Shown: positions 1 through 6,906 of the stretch, one piece after another | How the letters are laid out: the number at the start of each line of letters is the position of its first letter | Position numbering within the stretch: the first letter of the stretch is position 1 | Assembly (NCBI GenBank): GCA_005773145.1 | Contig: SXHS01000086.1 | Coordinates: forward strand, 1-14,385 | DNA: 14,385 nucleotides | Source: Planctomycetaceae bacterium | GTDB taxonomy: Bacteria; Planctomycetota; Planctomycetia; Pirellulales; Pirellulaceae | Direction of reading: 5' to 3' | Position numbers and translations under genes: made by a program | Notes under the pieces: generated by a model | Databases searched by the model: none | Told to the model about the DNA's origin: nothing | The model's input: the letters and a program-made list of their open reading frames with translations, nothing else

Positions 1-1116
1 GCCTTCCTGCTGGTTCCCTATATCACGAATTTCCGCGCCTTGTTGATCCTGGCCATAGCCCTCGCGGCGACAACGCTCCTACTGGCCCAACGTGAAACGC
101 GCCTCGCCGCGCAACACAGACTCGGCCTATCGGGCCTCGCGATCCTTGCCGGCTTGGCTGCCATGGTTTTGTTCGCACTGGCGGACACGTTCTTGGGCAA
201 AGATCAGACGTTGACTCACGGATCCCAGACGTTTCGGCTCGTATTCGAGAAGCCAACGTTCTTCGGCAACATCAAGGTTGTGGACGCGTTTCCCAGGCGA
301 GGCGGTCCAGGCGCAAAAAAACGCGCCTATCTCGTCGACGGACTCGCGCAATGCGTGACCCGTGGGGACGGCCAACCGGGCTCTATCTATACCTACGGCA
401 TGGAAGCGGTTGGTCGCGGGTTGGTTCCAAACCCCCGTGCGATTCTGGTGCTGGGGCTTGGAGGGGGTACCTTGCCAAAGCGATTCGCAAATGGCGATGT
501 GCAGATTGATGTCGTGGAAATCAACCCGGTTTCGATTCCGATTGCCGAGCAATTTTTCGCGTACGACCCGAGTGTTGCGCAACATTATTTGGAAGATGCC
601 CGCGTCTTTGTACGCCATTGCCAAAAGAAATACGATCTGGTCTTTGCCGATCTTTTCCACGGCGACTCCACACCCGAGTATTTGCTGTCAGCGGAGTTCA
701 TGGTGGACCTGTCTCGTTGCGTGACTCCACGGGGTGGTGTTGTGTTCAATATGGTGGGGCATACTGATGACCGATTCCAGGAAGCGCTCTACAGCTACGC
801 AAAAACGGTCAGTGCCGCGTGGCCTCATTTACGTTTGTTTCACCCGAGCAAGAACCAGGGCGTCTGCAATCTAATCCTGCTGGCCAGCCCCTCGCCCCTG
901 GAATCGCACGCCCCGGCAGCGATTCCCGTTCCATTGGCCATGCAGGCGTCCGTGCAGAACCTACTGTCTCCGCAGCTGCTGGACCGCGATCGATTGGCAA
1001 ATGCCGTGCTGTTGACCGACGAGCATAACGTGGCATCGCTGCAGCAGGCCTGGGGCTTTCTCAAATCGCGAATTCCGGTGATCGAATCGCAGCCGGCGGC
1101 ACTGTTGGTCAATTGA
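1..1116 (+). CDS. Membrane-anchored spermidine synthase-like protein, 3' part (5' end outside window)
   Basis: The reading frame is open from base 1, so the gene starts upstream and only the last 371 residues are present. The first ~60 visible residues hold two hydrophobic stretches, probably the last membrane helices of an integral-membrane N-terminal half. A Rossmann-type methyltransferase/aminopropyltransferase fold follows: a glycine-rich loop VLGLGGGT (about residues 150-157 counted from base 1), an acidic strand end VVEINP (E173), a DAR motif (D199) and DLVFADLF with D217 where polyamine synthases have their catalytic Asp. The usual GGGDGG loop is altered and lacks its Asp, so genuine spermidine synthesis is doubtful; many bacterial membrane-fused homologues have no proven substrate. 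The frame ends in TGA at 1114-1116. No hairpin followed by a T-run was seen after it. The fold assignment is firm; the reaction is not. Confidence 0.82.
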   Translation, partial: AFLLVPYITNFRALLILAIALAATTLLLAQRETRLAAQHRLGLSGLAILAGLAAMVLFALADTFLGKDQTLTHGSQTFRLVFEKPTFFGNIKVVDAFPRRGGPGAKKRAYLVDGLAQCVTRGDGQPGSIYTYGMEAVGRGLVPNPRAILVLGLGGGTLPKRFANGDVQIDVVEINPVSIPIAEQFFAYDPSVAQHYLEDARVFVRHCQKKYDLVFADLFHGDSTPEYLLSAEFMVDLSRCVTPRGGVVFNMVGHTDDRFQEALYSYAKTVSAAWPHLRLFHPSKNQGVCNLILLASPSPLESHAPAAIPVPLAMQASVQNLLSPQLLDRDRLANAVLLTDEHNVASLQQAWGFLKSRIPVIESQPAALLVN

Positions 1117-1468
1117 TCTCAGCTACAACCACTCACTCCGCCCGTTGATCCTGGCCGAATCATGCGCACTGAGGTGCTAGCAATTTCGGGTTTGCCGCAT
1201 CGTGCCCGTTCGGCTAGCAGGGACGATTCTCTTAGGCAACTGGCATAACCCGAATGAACGGTATGCACAAAGGAACGACGGATCGAGCTTGCCAAACAAT
1301 CGATCCATTCCGATCGGCTCGGTATCCGATGTTTATTAGACGTAGTCGTCTCGGGGCCGCGTGCTCGCGGTGCCTGCATGATGCGGAGTGCGGAACAGGA
1401 AGTTCGGCGGCGGAACTGTTGCACGCTGACAGAACCATCGCCCGATACCAGGCCAGGAGTAGGCCCCT
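1117..1468. other. Intergenic region without recognised gene or element
   Basis: These 352 bases lie between two plus-strand genes. Short open frames cross them on both strands, but none has a Shine-Dalgarno, recognisable motif or protein-like composition. I saw no convincing -35/-10 pair, tRNA or terminator hairpin with a T-run. The promoter of the following gene presumably lies here. A loose GAAC-N5-GTTC dyad at 1393-1405 is noted but not called. Confidence 0.6.
1455..1459 (+). promoter_or_regulatory. Shine-Dalgarno (AGGAG) of the 925-residue protein
   Basis: AGGAG lies 9 bases before the ATG at 1469. An in-frame TAG at 1460-1462, between the Shine-Dalgarno and the ATG, rules out any upstream start, so this site fixes the start. 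Confidence 0.75.
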
Positions 1469-4246
1469 ATGCAGCGAGCCCCCTCGTCTCCTCGATGGCC
1501 CTATGTGTGCATTGTCGTCTGCCTGTTCATCATGGCCGTGACGGCCACCAAGACTTGGCAGTCCATTCAGCACTACGGCCAACCGAATCAGGTCCGAAAC
1601 ACAGCGCCCACGCGCATGGCGATGGTTGCCACGTTTGCCGCTGATGGTGATCGTACCGAGCAGAACGCGCCGGTTCTCTATCGGGCCCAACTGCGAGCGT
1701 CCTACCTTCTGCCCGAATTGCCGCAACAAGTTGTGGCCGCGACTTCAGACGAAGGCTCGTCCGAGACATTCGAGGACGACGAAATCAGCCCAACGTCCGC
1801 AGGGCTCCCCGAGAACGTAACCCCCGAGGATCTCGTCGTCGAAAAATCCGCGACAGACGAGAAAACGCCGTTGCGTGTAGCATCCGCACCCGTTGGCCAT
1901 TTGCCCATCCAAGCCCAGGACGTTCCCGACGAGGCCTGGCGAGACTTGATCGCGTCGGTCCAGCAACCAGCCCTGTCGATGCCAGCACTAGATCTGCCTG
2001 ACGTTCCGCGAACCGAACCAGCGCCCGTCCCCGCCGAGCCGGTGCCCATGATCCCCACCCCGTCTCCCGAGCCAACGGACTTGGTGGTTGATGAGGTCGT
2101 GGTTGATGAGGTGGCGACAAATGAAGTGCCTCCCGACCAAACCGCTGCCCCCACCGCGTCATCGGACAGCGACCAAGCTTTCGCCGAGCCTGAGCCCGTC
2201 ACGAGCTGGCCATGCCCGGACGCCCTACTGGAACAACTGCAAGGTCTGACCGAGCCCGACGCAGTAAGGGCGTGGGCGCAGCGAGTGGCACAAGGACTGG
2301 GGGCCTTCGATACGATTCCTACGTTGGAGGCCTCCGAGGTAGAGGGGCAACTTGAGCAACTCCAACAGTGTCTGGCGGAGGTCGATGGGTTGTCCGTACA
2401 GGGGCTCGACCCCGACCAGCAGTCGGAGTTACTGCGATGCCGCTACGCCCTGCAGCGTCGTGTGGATGTGTGGCAACAGGTGCATACGATCGCCAAGTCG
2501 ACAGATGGGACAAAACCACGAGGTGTGCGGGTTCAGAGCCTTTCCCAGGAAATCTCCAAGTCCGCCGCGCTTATCAAGCCAGGAACTCAGGGGGATGCGT
2601 GGCGCAAGTTTTTGTTGCTCGACGAACTTGGTCAATTGCGGCAGGGGAATTCCGACTTGCTGACCGTGCAACACCGCGAATTGGCGCAAAAGCTCTTGGC
2701 CCGCTTAGAACACCCGTCTCTTTCCGAAGTGCAGCGGCACTTCATCCGCCAGCCGGCCTTCCAACAGCTCGCCGAGGGTGCGCGCGAATGGACCACAGAG
2801 CCGATCGACAACGACGGCCTGATCGCACTACTTGAGTCGCTGGAGGACTATGAATTTGGGCCCACGGAAACGACCGCCGGTCGCGTTGCGAGTTGCTGGA
2901 ATCGGGTGGTTTGGTCCGCCGATCCTGCCTTGCAGAAGCTGGAGACCGTGATTGCGACACACTATCGCAATGCCAACGTGCGGGTCGCCGTGTCCGAGAC
3001 TCTGATCAATCAGATTCTGCCGGACCAGCCGATTGTCGAGGAAGGAGTCGCCGAAAACATCTTGGGTGCTGACGTCCGTGGACGAAGCGCGTCACTAACA
3101 CGAATTTGGGTACGACTCCTACCTGATGGAAGCCAATTACGGCTTCTGCTGGAGGCAAAAGGTTTGGCAGCGTCAGATACCTCAGCCCGCAAAGGACCGG
3201 TGACCATGCGCAGCGAAGGGGAGTCCGCGTTCAGCGCTCAAAAGGGACTCCGCATTGGCCAGCATGGAGTGACGACGTCGGAGGCGCGGGCGAGTTCGCA
3301 GGGGAACGCCCAGTTGCAAGGCCTGAGTTCGGATTTCGACGATGTGCCGCTCCTCGGCGGTCTAGTGCGGGCCATGGCCAAGGGGCAGCATGAGCGACAA
3401 CAGCCGATTGTCAACGCGGAAGTGAATCATCGAGTTGCAAATAAGGCTAAGCGGCGCATGGACCGCGAGACCGAACAGCGGCTCGCTGACGCCGAAGCAT
3501 GGCTGGCGACGAACGTCATGAATCCACTGTCGCAGCTCGGATTAAATCCCTTAGCCATGCATATGGAGACTACGAATCAGCGCGCGATCATGCGCTGCCG
3601 ACTAGCCAGCGACCACCAGTTGGCAGCCTCAACGCCGCGGCCTCGGGCCCACCAAAACAGCGTGGCCAGTTGCCAAGTCCACGAGTCGGCAATTAACAAC
3701 CTCGTCCAACAATTGGCGTTCGACGGCTATCAGGGATCGTTGGAGTCCCTTTATCGGCAGTTGGCCCAAAGACTTCAGCGACCGGACTCCGACACGTTAC
3801 CGGAAGATCTCCCCGACGGCGTGACCATTAACCTGCCCGCGCAAGATGCCGTACGCGTTACCTGCGCGGAGAATCGTGTCACCGTAACGGCGCACTTCGC
3901 AAAACTATCCGATGGCTCACGCACGTGGCGCAACTTTACTGTCCGTGCTCACTACGTGCCACAAACGGAAGGCTTGCGAGCTCAGTTGGTGCGGGATGGC
4001 GTCGTCGAACTCCAAGGTGAGCGGCTGGGAATTGGGGACCAAGTTGCCCTGCGGGGAATCTTTAACAAGGTCTTCTCACAGAATCGGCCGATCTCAATTC
4101 TCCCCCCCAAGGTTCAGCAGCGGCTGGAGGGGGCACAGGTCGCCGTGGATCAATTTGTGATTGTTGATGGTTGGATCGGTGTCTCACTGGCTGCGGACGA
4201 CGCGGAGCAACGAGTCGCCAGGCGAAAGAAATTGGCCCAACCCTAG
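1469..4246 (+). CDS. Large membrane-anchored protein of unknown function (925 aa), two similar C-terminal modules
   Basis: I do not recognise a named family. Residues ~11-26 form a hydrophobic segment after a short basic, proline-containing N-terminus, which suggests a signal anchor with the rest outside the cytoplasm. Residues ~30-250 are acidic and rich in Pro, Glu, Val and Thr, with a short internal repeat (VVDEV twice, residues 206-215), and look like a disordered spacer. From W247 a charged, Gln/Leu-rich helical region runs to about residue 490. The C-terminal part seems to hold two beta-rich modules, each opening with a related phrase: SETLIN at 509-514 and HESAIN at 738-743. A basic tail ends the protein. 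The layout (anchor, spacer, folded tail) suggests an envelope protein, possibly a lipid- or ligand-binding beta fold; that is inference. The start is secure because an in-frame TAG precedes a good Shine-Dalgarno and ATG. Confidence 0.85.
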   Translation: MQRAPSSPRWPYVCIVVCLFIMAVTATKTWQSIQHYGQPNQVRNTAPTRMAMVATFAADGDRTEQNAPVLYRAQLRASYLLPELPQQVVAATSDEGSSETFEDDEISPTSAGLPENVTPEDLVVEKSATDEKTPLRVASAPVGHLPIQAQDVPDEAWRDLIASVQQPALSMPALDLPDVPRTEPAPVPAEPVPMIPTPSPEPTDLVVDEVVVDEVATNEVPPDQTAAPTASSDSDQAFAEPEPVTSWPCPDALLEQLQGLTEPDAVRAWAQRVAQGLGAFDTIPTLEASEVEGQLEQLQQCLAEVDGLSVQGLDPDQQSELLRCRYALQRRVDVWQQVHTIAKSTDGTKPRGVRVQSLSQEISKSAALIKPGTQGDAWRKFLLLDELGQLRQGNSDLLTVQHRELAQKLLARLEHPSLSEVQRHFIRQPAFQQLAEGAREWTTEPIDNDGLIALLESLEDYEFGPTETTAGRVASCWNRVVWSADPALQKLETVIATHYRNANVRVAVSETLINQILPDQPIVEEGVAENILGADVRGRSASLTRIWVRLLPDGSQLRLLLEAKGLAASDTSARKGPVTMRSEGESAFSAQKGLRIGQHGVTTSEARASSQGNAQLQGLSSDFDDVPLLGGLVRAMAKGQHERQQPIVNAEVNHRVANKAKRRMDRETEQRLADAEAWLATNVMNPLSQLGLNPLAMHMETTNQRAIMRCRLASDHQLAASTPRPRAHQNSVASCQVHESAINNLVQQLAFDGYQGSLESLYRQLAQRLQRPDSDTLPEDLPDGVTINLPAQDAVRVTCAENRVTVTAHFAKLSDGSRTWRNFTVRAHYVPQTEGLRAQLVRDGVVELQGERLGIGDQVALRGIFNKVFSQNRPISILPPKVQQRLEGAQVAVDQFVIVDGWIGVSLAADDAEQRVARRKKLAQP
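2084..2113 (+). repeat. 15-bp in-frame tandem duplication in the acidic spacer
   Basis: Two adjacent 15-base units, gtggttgatgaggt plus one base, differ only at the last base (2084-2098 and 2099-2113). They encode VVDEV twice in the low-complexity spacer of the 925-residue protein, which fits recent replication-slippage expansion. Confidence 0.8.
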
Positions 4247-4466
4247 TGCCGAACCCCTCGCACTTCCTCGTTCACCGACTCCGTTGGCCGGAATACGCCC
4301 TCAGGGTCTGCCTGGGATGTGTTTAGCCGGCTGGCATTGCGGAAGCTATAGCGGCAAAACAATCACCAAGGGCCACCGGGACTCGTCAGCCGGAGCGCCT
4401 ATGACCGCGAACCGGAAATTTGGTTCCACTAGTTGGGAAGTCTCCCCAGCTTCCCCAAGGTTTGTA

Positions 4467-4560
4467 TTCTTCAGGACGTGTTTTCTCGGGGTGTGTCTTC
4501 TCAAGATGCGTCTTCTTCAAGGTGTGCTTGCTCAGGATGTGCGATCTTCAAAAACGTGCG
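4467..4560 (+). repeat. Degenerate tandem repeat, six units of 15-17 bp
   Basis: Six head-to-tail units start at 4467, 4482, 4498, 4513, 4528 and 4544. They share a pattern near ttcttcaaggtgtgc: a T/C-rich start, a central cag/caa/cgg, then g-g/a-t/c-gtg. Units 3 and 4 are 15 bases; the others vary by one or two. The array ends 4 bases before the left arm of the inverted repeat at 4565, so both may belong to one composite element. Function unknown. Confidence 0.7.
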
Positions 4561-4564
4561 CTGT

Positions 4565-4746
4565 TCTGACTCCCTCCCCCTTGCGGGGAGGGCCGGGGAG
4601 GGGGTTGCCAAGTGCGCGCCTGATGTCATTGACCTCCGTCGGATCGTTGCCCGATTCTCGCGCAAATTCAACTTGTTCTTTATCGCGGTACGTCTTGGGA
4701 ATACAACCCCCTCCCCAACCCCCCCCGCAAGGGGGAGGGAGTCAGA
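4565..4746. repeat. Inverted-repeat element with 40-bp arms (MITE/REP-like)
   Basis: The left arm 4565-4604 and right arm 4707-4746 are reverse complements at 37 of 40 positions and flank 102 bases. Each arm also folds on itself, as in ctccccc-ttgc-gggg. Arms built on ctccccc-ttgcgggg resemble GC-rich dispersed palindromes common in bacterial intergenic DNA; this is recalled family resemblance, not a search result. There is no transposase, and no clear target-site duplication just outside the arms. In RNA the arms could pair into a very stable structure, which would affect both convergent flanking transcripts. Confidence 0.8.
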
Positions 4747-4786
4747 TCGGAGGATTGAGACGGACTGAGGATGTTTGAGCCTGATC

Positions 4787-4808
4787 AACTGGAACAAGAT
4801 TTCCAGTT
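4787..4808. repeat. Perfect 8-bp hairpin
   Basis: aactggaa (4787-4794) and ttccagtt (4801-4808) are exact reverse complements around a 6-base loop. No T-run follows on either strand, so a classical intrinsic terminator is not supported. It could slow convergent transcription or be part of the neighbouring repeat element. Confidence 0.5.
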
Positions 4809-5023
4809 CTTGGTACTGGCCGCCGGTACTCCAGCGAGACCATTCCCGAACCGCCAACCGGACACGAGCGCGTTCCGGCTGTTGAAATACCATCCACGCA
4901 CCGCCGGCGCGATAAAATACGTATTCCGCCCGGAAACAAGAAGCCCTATCAAAAATTTTTCGGGCCCGATTCTGACTTGTGCAGCACGAAGGGGGCTTTG
5001 CATAGGAACGAGGGTGCCTAAGT

Positions 5024-5080
5024 CACTTTCATCACAGGCTAGAAGCCTATGCCACTTTCATCACAGGCAGCCTGCCTGTG
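5024..5080. repeat. Cluster of cacaggc direct repeats and hairpins
   Basis: cactttcatcacaggc occurs twice, at 5024-5039 and 5053-5068, with a 29-base period. The first copy runs into a small hairpin, aggct-aga-agcct (5036-5048). The second runs into a near-perfect palindrome, cacaggcag-c-ctgcctgtg (5062-5080). A close relative of the first hairpin sits at 10142-10160, so this is a dispersed family. It lies about 30 bases beyond the stop of the minus-strand MazG-like gene and could form a 3' stem-loop on that transcript, though no T-run follows. Confidence 0.75.
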
Positions 5081-5100
5081 CCACGCTCGTTGGCTACTCA

Positions 5101-5142
5101 GCGGCAAGCATCAGGCTTGTGGATCACTGCGATACTTGCCGC
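5101..5142. repeat. 8-bp inverted repeat spanning the mazG-like stop codon
   Basis: gcggcaag (5101-5108) and cttgccgc (5135-5142) are exact reverse complements 26 bases apart. A smaller nested dyad, caagc-atcag-gcttg (5105-5119), overlaps the stop codon. In the minus-strand mRNA this could fold at the end of the reading frame. It may be chance. Confidence 0.35.
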
Positions 5143-5482
5143 GAAATTCATCCGCCGGATATTTCTGTTCGTTACGCACCATCTTGTGGCGCACGGCGGT
5201 GCTGAGATCGATCTCCATTTCGTTGGCCAGCGCTAACGCGTAGCAAACCACATCGGCCAATTCGTCGGCAACGGCCTGCCAGTTGCCGTCGTTAGGTGTG
5301 AGCTGGCGTGAGTCATCGACCGACAGCCACTGGAAGTGCTCCATCAACTCGGCCGCTTCGATGGCCAGCGACATGCTCAGATTTTTGGGGGCATGAAACT
5401 GCTGCCAGTCCCGTTGTTCCACGAATCGCCGAACTAATTGTTTTAGATCGTCGACCGTCGTGCTGGAATCTGGGAGCGTCAT
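5111..5482 (-). CDS. MazG-like nucleotide pyrophosphohydrolase (dCTPase-like)
   Basis: This 123-residue protein fits the short all-alpha MazG/RS21-C6 group, which hydrolyses (d)NTPs, often dCTP or modified forms, to the monophosphate and pyrophosphate in the cytoplasm. The visible signature is FHAPKNLSMSLAIEAAELME followed by DELADVVCYALAL. Acidic residues E42, E45, E74 and D77 match the Mg-binding EXXE...EXXD set, and W26 and F29 lie where the nucleotide base is usually stacked. The C-terminal KM..NEQKYP is also typical. The length is normal and the gene complete. The ATG is 14 bp after the glgC stop on the same strand, so the two are probably co-transcribed. There is no strong Shine-Dalgarno; ggcaat is the nearest candidate. 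The substrate cannot be read from sequence. Confidence 0.9.
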   Translation of the reverse strand: MTLPDSSTTVDDLKQLVRRFVEQRDWQQFHAPKNLSMSLAIEAAELMEHFQWLSVDDSRQLTPNDGNWQAVADELADVVCYALALANEMEIDLSTAVRHKMVRNEQKYPADEFRGKYRSDPQA

Positions 5483-5496
5483 ATATTGCCGCGATA

Positions 5497-6747
5497 TCAG
5501 CCCACGTGCTCAAGGGCCATTGTCTGCATGGCATGATCGCTCTTGGCAATCACGACGATACCACTATCGGTAATCGTGAAGCCTCTCGCGCGATCCTGCT
5601 CCGGATCGTAGCCAATCTCGGTGTGCGGCGGGATGATGACCCCTTTGTCCAGGATCGCCCGACGCACACGAGCATGGCGACCAACCTGTACCCCTTCGAA
5701 TAAGATCGAGTCGTCGACTTGCGCGAAGCTGTTCACGCGGGCGTTCGGTCCCAATATGCTGCGATTCACACGCCCGCCGGAAACCACGCAGCCGTCGCAG
5801 ACGATGCTATCTAAGGCTTGCCCACACCGTTCCGCATCGCCTCGGCTGCCAAATACAAATTTGGGGGGCGGGAAATTGGGTTGGTGATAGCGAATCGGCC
5901 ACGTCTGGTCGTACATATTCAGCATTGGATCAACGGCAACGAGATCCATATTGGCTTCAAAGTACGCATCCAGGGTACCGACATCACGCCAATAGGCGTC
6001 CTGTTTTCGGTTCTCGTCGCGAAACGGAAAGGCCTGGACTTTGTGCGTATTGATGATCGACGGAATCAAGTCCCGGCCAAAATCGTGTGAACTGCGGCGA
6101 TTGGTCGCGTCTTGGCAGAGCTGCTCGAACAAAAATCGTGCCGTGAAGACATAGATGCCCATGGAGGCCAAGCAACGATCGGGCTGGCCCGGAATCGGCA
6201 TGGGGTTTTGGGGCTTTTCCTGAAATCCGATGATGCGCGACTGATCGTCGACCTGCATCACACCAAATTCGCGGGCTGCATCCACGGACACGGGCAACGC
6301 GCCGACGGTCAAATCGGCGTCGTTCTGGATATGGAAATCCAGCATCGTCCGGTAGTTCATTTTGTAGACATGATCGCCTGCCAGAATCAGGACATGGCTG
6401 GGGCGTTCCTTCTCGATCGTGTAGATATTTTGATAAACGGCGTCCGCCGTTCCCTGATACCACTGTTCATCAATCCGTTGTTGGGGGGGGACGACGTCGA
6501 TGAACTCGCCCAATTCCCGGCAAAAGTAGCGACGCCATCCCAGATTGATATGGCGATCCAGACTCATGGCCTTGTACTGCGTCAACACGAGCATCTTGCG
6601 GAGCCCGCTGTTGAGGCAGTTGGATAGGACAAAATCGATGATTCGGTATGCCCCACCGAAGGGGACCGCCGGCTTAGCTCGGTCCCGCGTGAGCGGCTCC
6701 AATCGTGATCCCTTGCCACCCGCCAGCACAACCGCGACACAGTCCAT
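5497..6747 (-). CDS. glgC: Glucose-1-phosphate adenylyltransferase (ADP-glucose pyrophosphorylase)
   Basis: The enzyme makes ADP-glucose from ATP and glucose-1-phosphate, the committed step of bacterial glycogen synthesis. From the chosen ATG it has 416 residues, normal for GlgC. Motifs in order: AGGKGSRLEPLT (9-20), RAKPAVPFGG (23-32), RIIDFVLSNC (35-44), WYQGTADAVYQN (96-107), AGDHVYKMNY with catalytic Asp D125 (D142 of E. coli), FQEKP for glucose-1-phosphate, YWRDVGT, then a C-terminal left-handed beta-helix region. The position equivalent to the E. coli fructose-1,6-bisphosphate site Lys39 is Asp (D22), so activator response may differ from the enterobacterial enzyme. The frame extends 43 codons further upstream, but the ATG at 6747 has a strong Shine-Dalgarno and starts right at the nucleotidyltransferase fold. 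The MazG-like gene follows after 14 bp. Confidence 0.95.
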   Translation of the reverse strand: MDCVAVVLAGGKGSRLEPLTRDRAKPAVPFGGAYRIIDFVLSNCLNSGLRKMLVLTQYKAMSLDRHINLGWRRYFCRELGEFIDVVPPQQRIDEQWYQGTADAVYQNIYTIEKERPSHVLILAGDHVYKMNYRTMLDFHIQNDADLTVGALPVSVDAAREFGVMQVDDQSRIIGFQEKPQNPMPIPGQPDRCLASMGIYVFTARFLFEQLCQDATNRRSSHDFGRDLIPSIINTHKVQAFPFRDENRKQDAYWRDVGTLDAYFEANMDLVAVDPMLNMYDQTWPIRYHQPNFPPPKFVFGSRGDAERCGQALDSIVCDGCVVSGGRVNRSILGPNARVNSFAQVDDSILFEGVQVGRHARVRRAILDKGVIIPPHTEIGYDPEQDRARGFTITDSGIVVIAKSDHAMQTMALEHVG

Positions 6748-6755
6748 CGCACCCA

Positions 6756-6760
6756 CCTCC
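6756..6760 (-). promoter_or_regulatory. Shine-Dalgarno (GGAGG) deciding the glgC start
   Basis: On the minus strand GGAGG lies 8 bases before the ATG at 6747. This favours that ATG over the in-frame starts upstream, including the one at 6876, whose extra 43 residues are unlike GlgC proteins. Confidence 0.8.
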
Positions 6761-6854
6761 ACCAGCGACGGCCGGCCGGTCGGCCGAGACCCGTCTCGCC
6801 ATGGTCCCATCGATCGCCCCTCGCCTGGGAGCGTTCCCACGTTTGACTCTGAAG

Positions 6855-6883
6855 ATTGTATCGGCTCTCTTTGCAACCTACAA
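6855..6883 (-). promoter_or_regulatory. Candidate sigma70-type promoter for glgC
   Basis: Read on the minus strand: TTGTAG (6883-6878), a 17-base spacer, then TACAAT (6860-6855). The -10 matches 5 of 6 consensus bases and the -35 only 3 of 6. It lies in the 159-bp gap between asnB and glgC and would give a leader of roughly 100 bases containing short GC-rich dyads at 6769-6786, 6785-6798 and 6826-6839. It is a candidate only. Confidence 0.4.
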
Positions 6884-6906
6884 CGCGAAAGGTTTACTCG
6901 CTCACC

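Larger units (their letters stand above)
4247..5110. other. 864-bp gene-free, repeat-rich intergenic block
   Basis: The block lies between the convergent 3' ends of the 925-residue gene (+) and the MazG-like gene (-). Long open frames cross it (for example 4161-4778 and 4771-5205 on the plus strand), but they run straight through repeats and overlap real genes out of frame, so I reject them as genes. It contains a degenerate tandem repeat (4467-4560), a long inverted repeat (4565-4746), a perfect hairpin (4787-4808) and a cacaggc hairpin cluster (5024-5080). I saw no transposase remnant. The first ~200 bases hold nothing recognisable. Confidence 0.7.

Noticed and set aside
1393..1405. GAAC-N5-GTTC dyad reminiscent of a LexA box
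   Set aside because: The spacing is one base off the Gram-positive GAAC-N4-GTTC pattern, the flanks do not extend the symmetry, and the downstream gene is not a known SOS gene.
1254..1541. 95-codon plus-strand open frame upstream of the 925-residue gene
   Set aside because: It overlaps the well-supported gene start at 1469 in another frame and has no recognisable domain.
4161..4778. 205-codon plus-strand open frame across the intergenic block
   Set aside because: It starts inside the 925-residue gene in another frame and runs through the tandem array and both inverted-repeat arms; the composition is not protein-like.
4787..4808. Intrinsic terminator
   Set aside because: The stem is good, but no T-run follows on either strand, so it is listed only as a hairpin.
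4771..5205. 144-codon plus-strand open frame
   Set aside because: It crosses the hairpin cluster and overlaps the MazG-like gene on the opposite strand; no motif or Shine-Dalgarno.
6748..6876. 43-codon upstream extension of glgC
   Set aside because: The strong Shine-Dalgarno and the conserved GlgC N-terminus both point to the ATG at 6747; the extension overlaps the probable leader.
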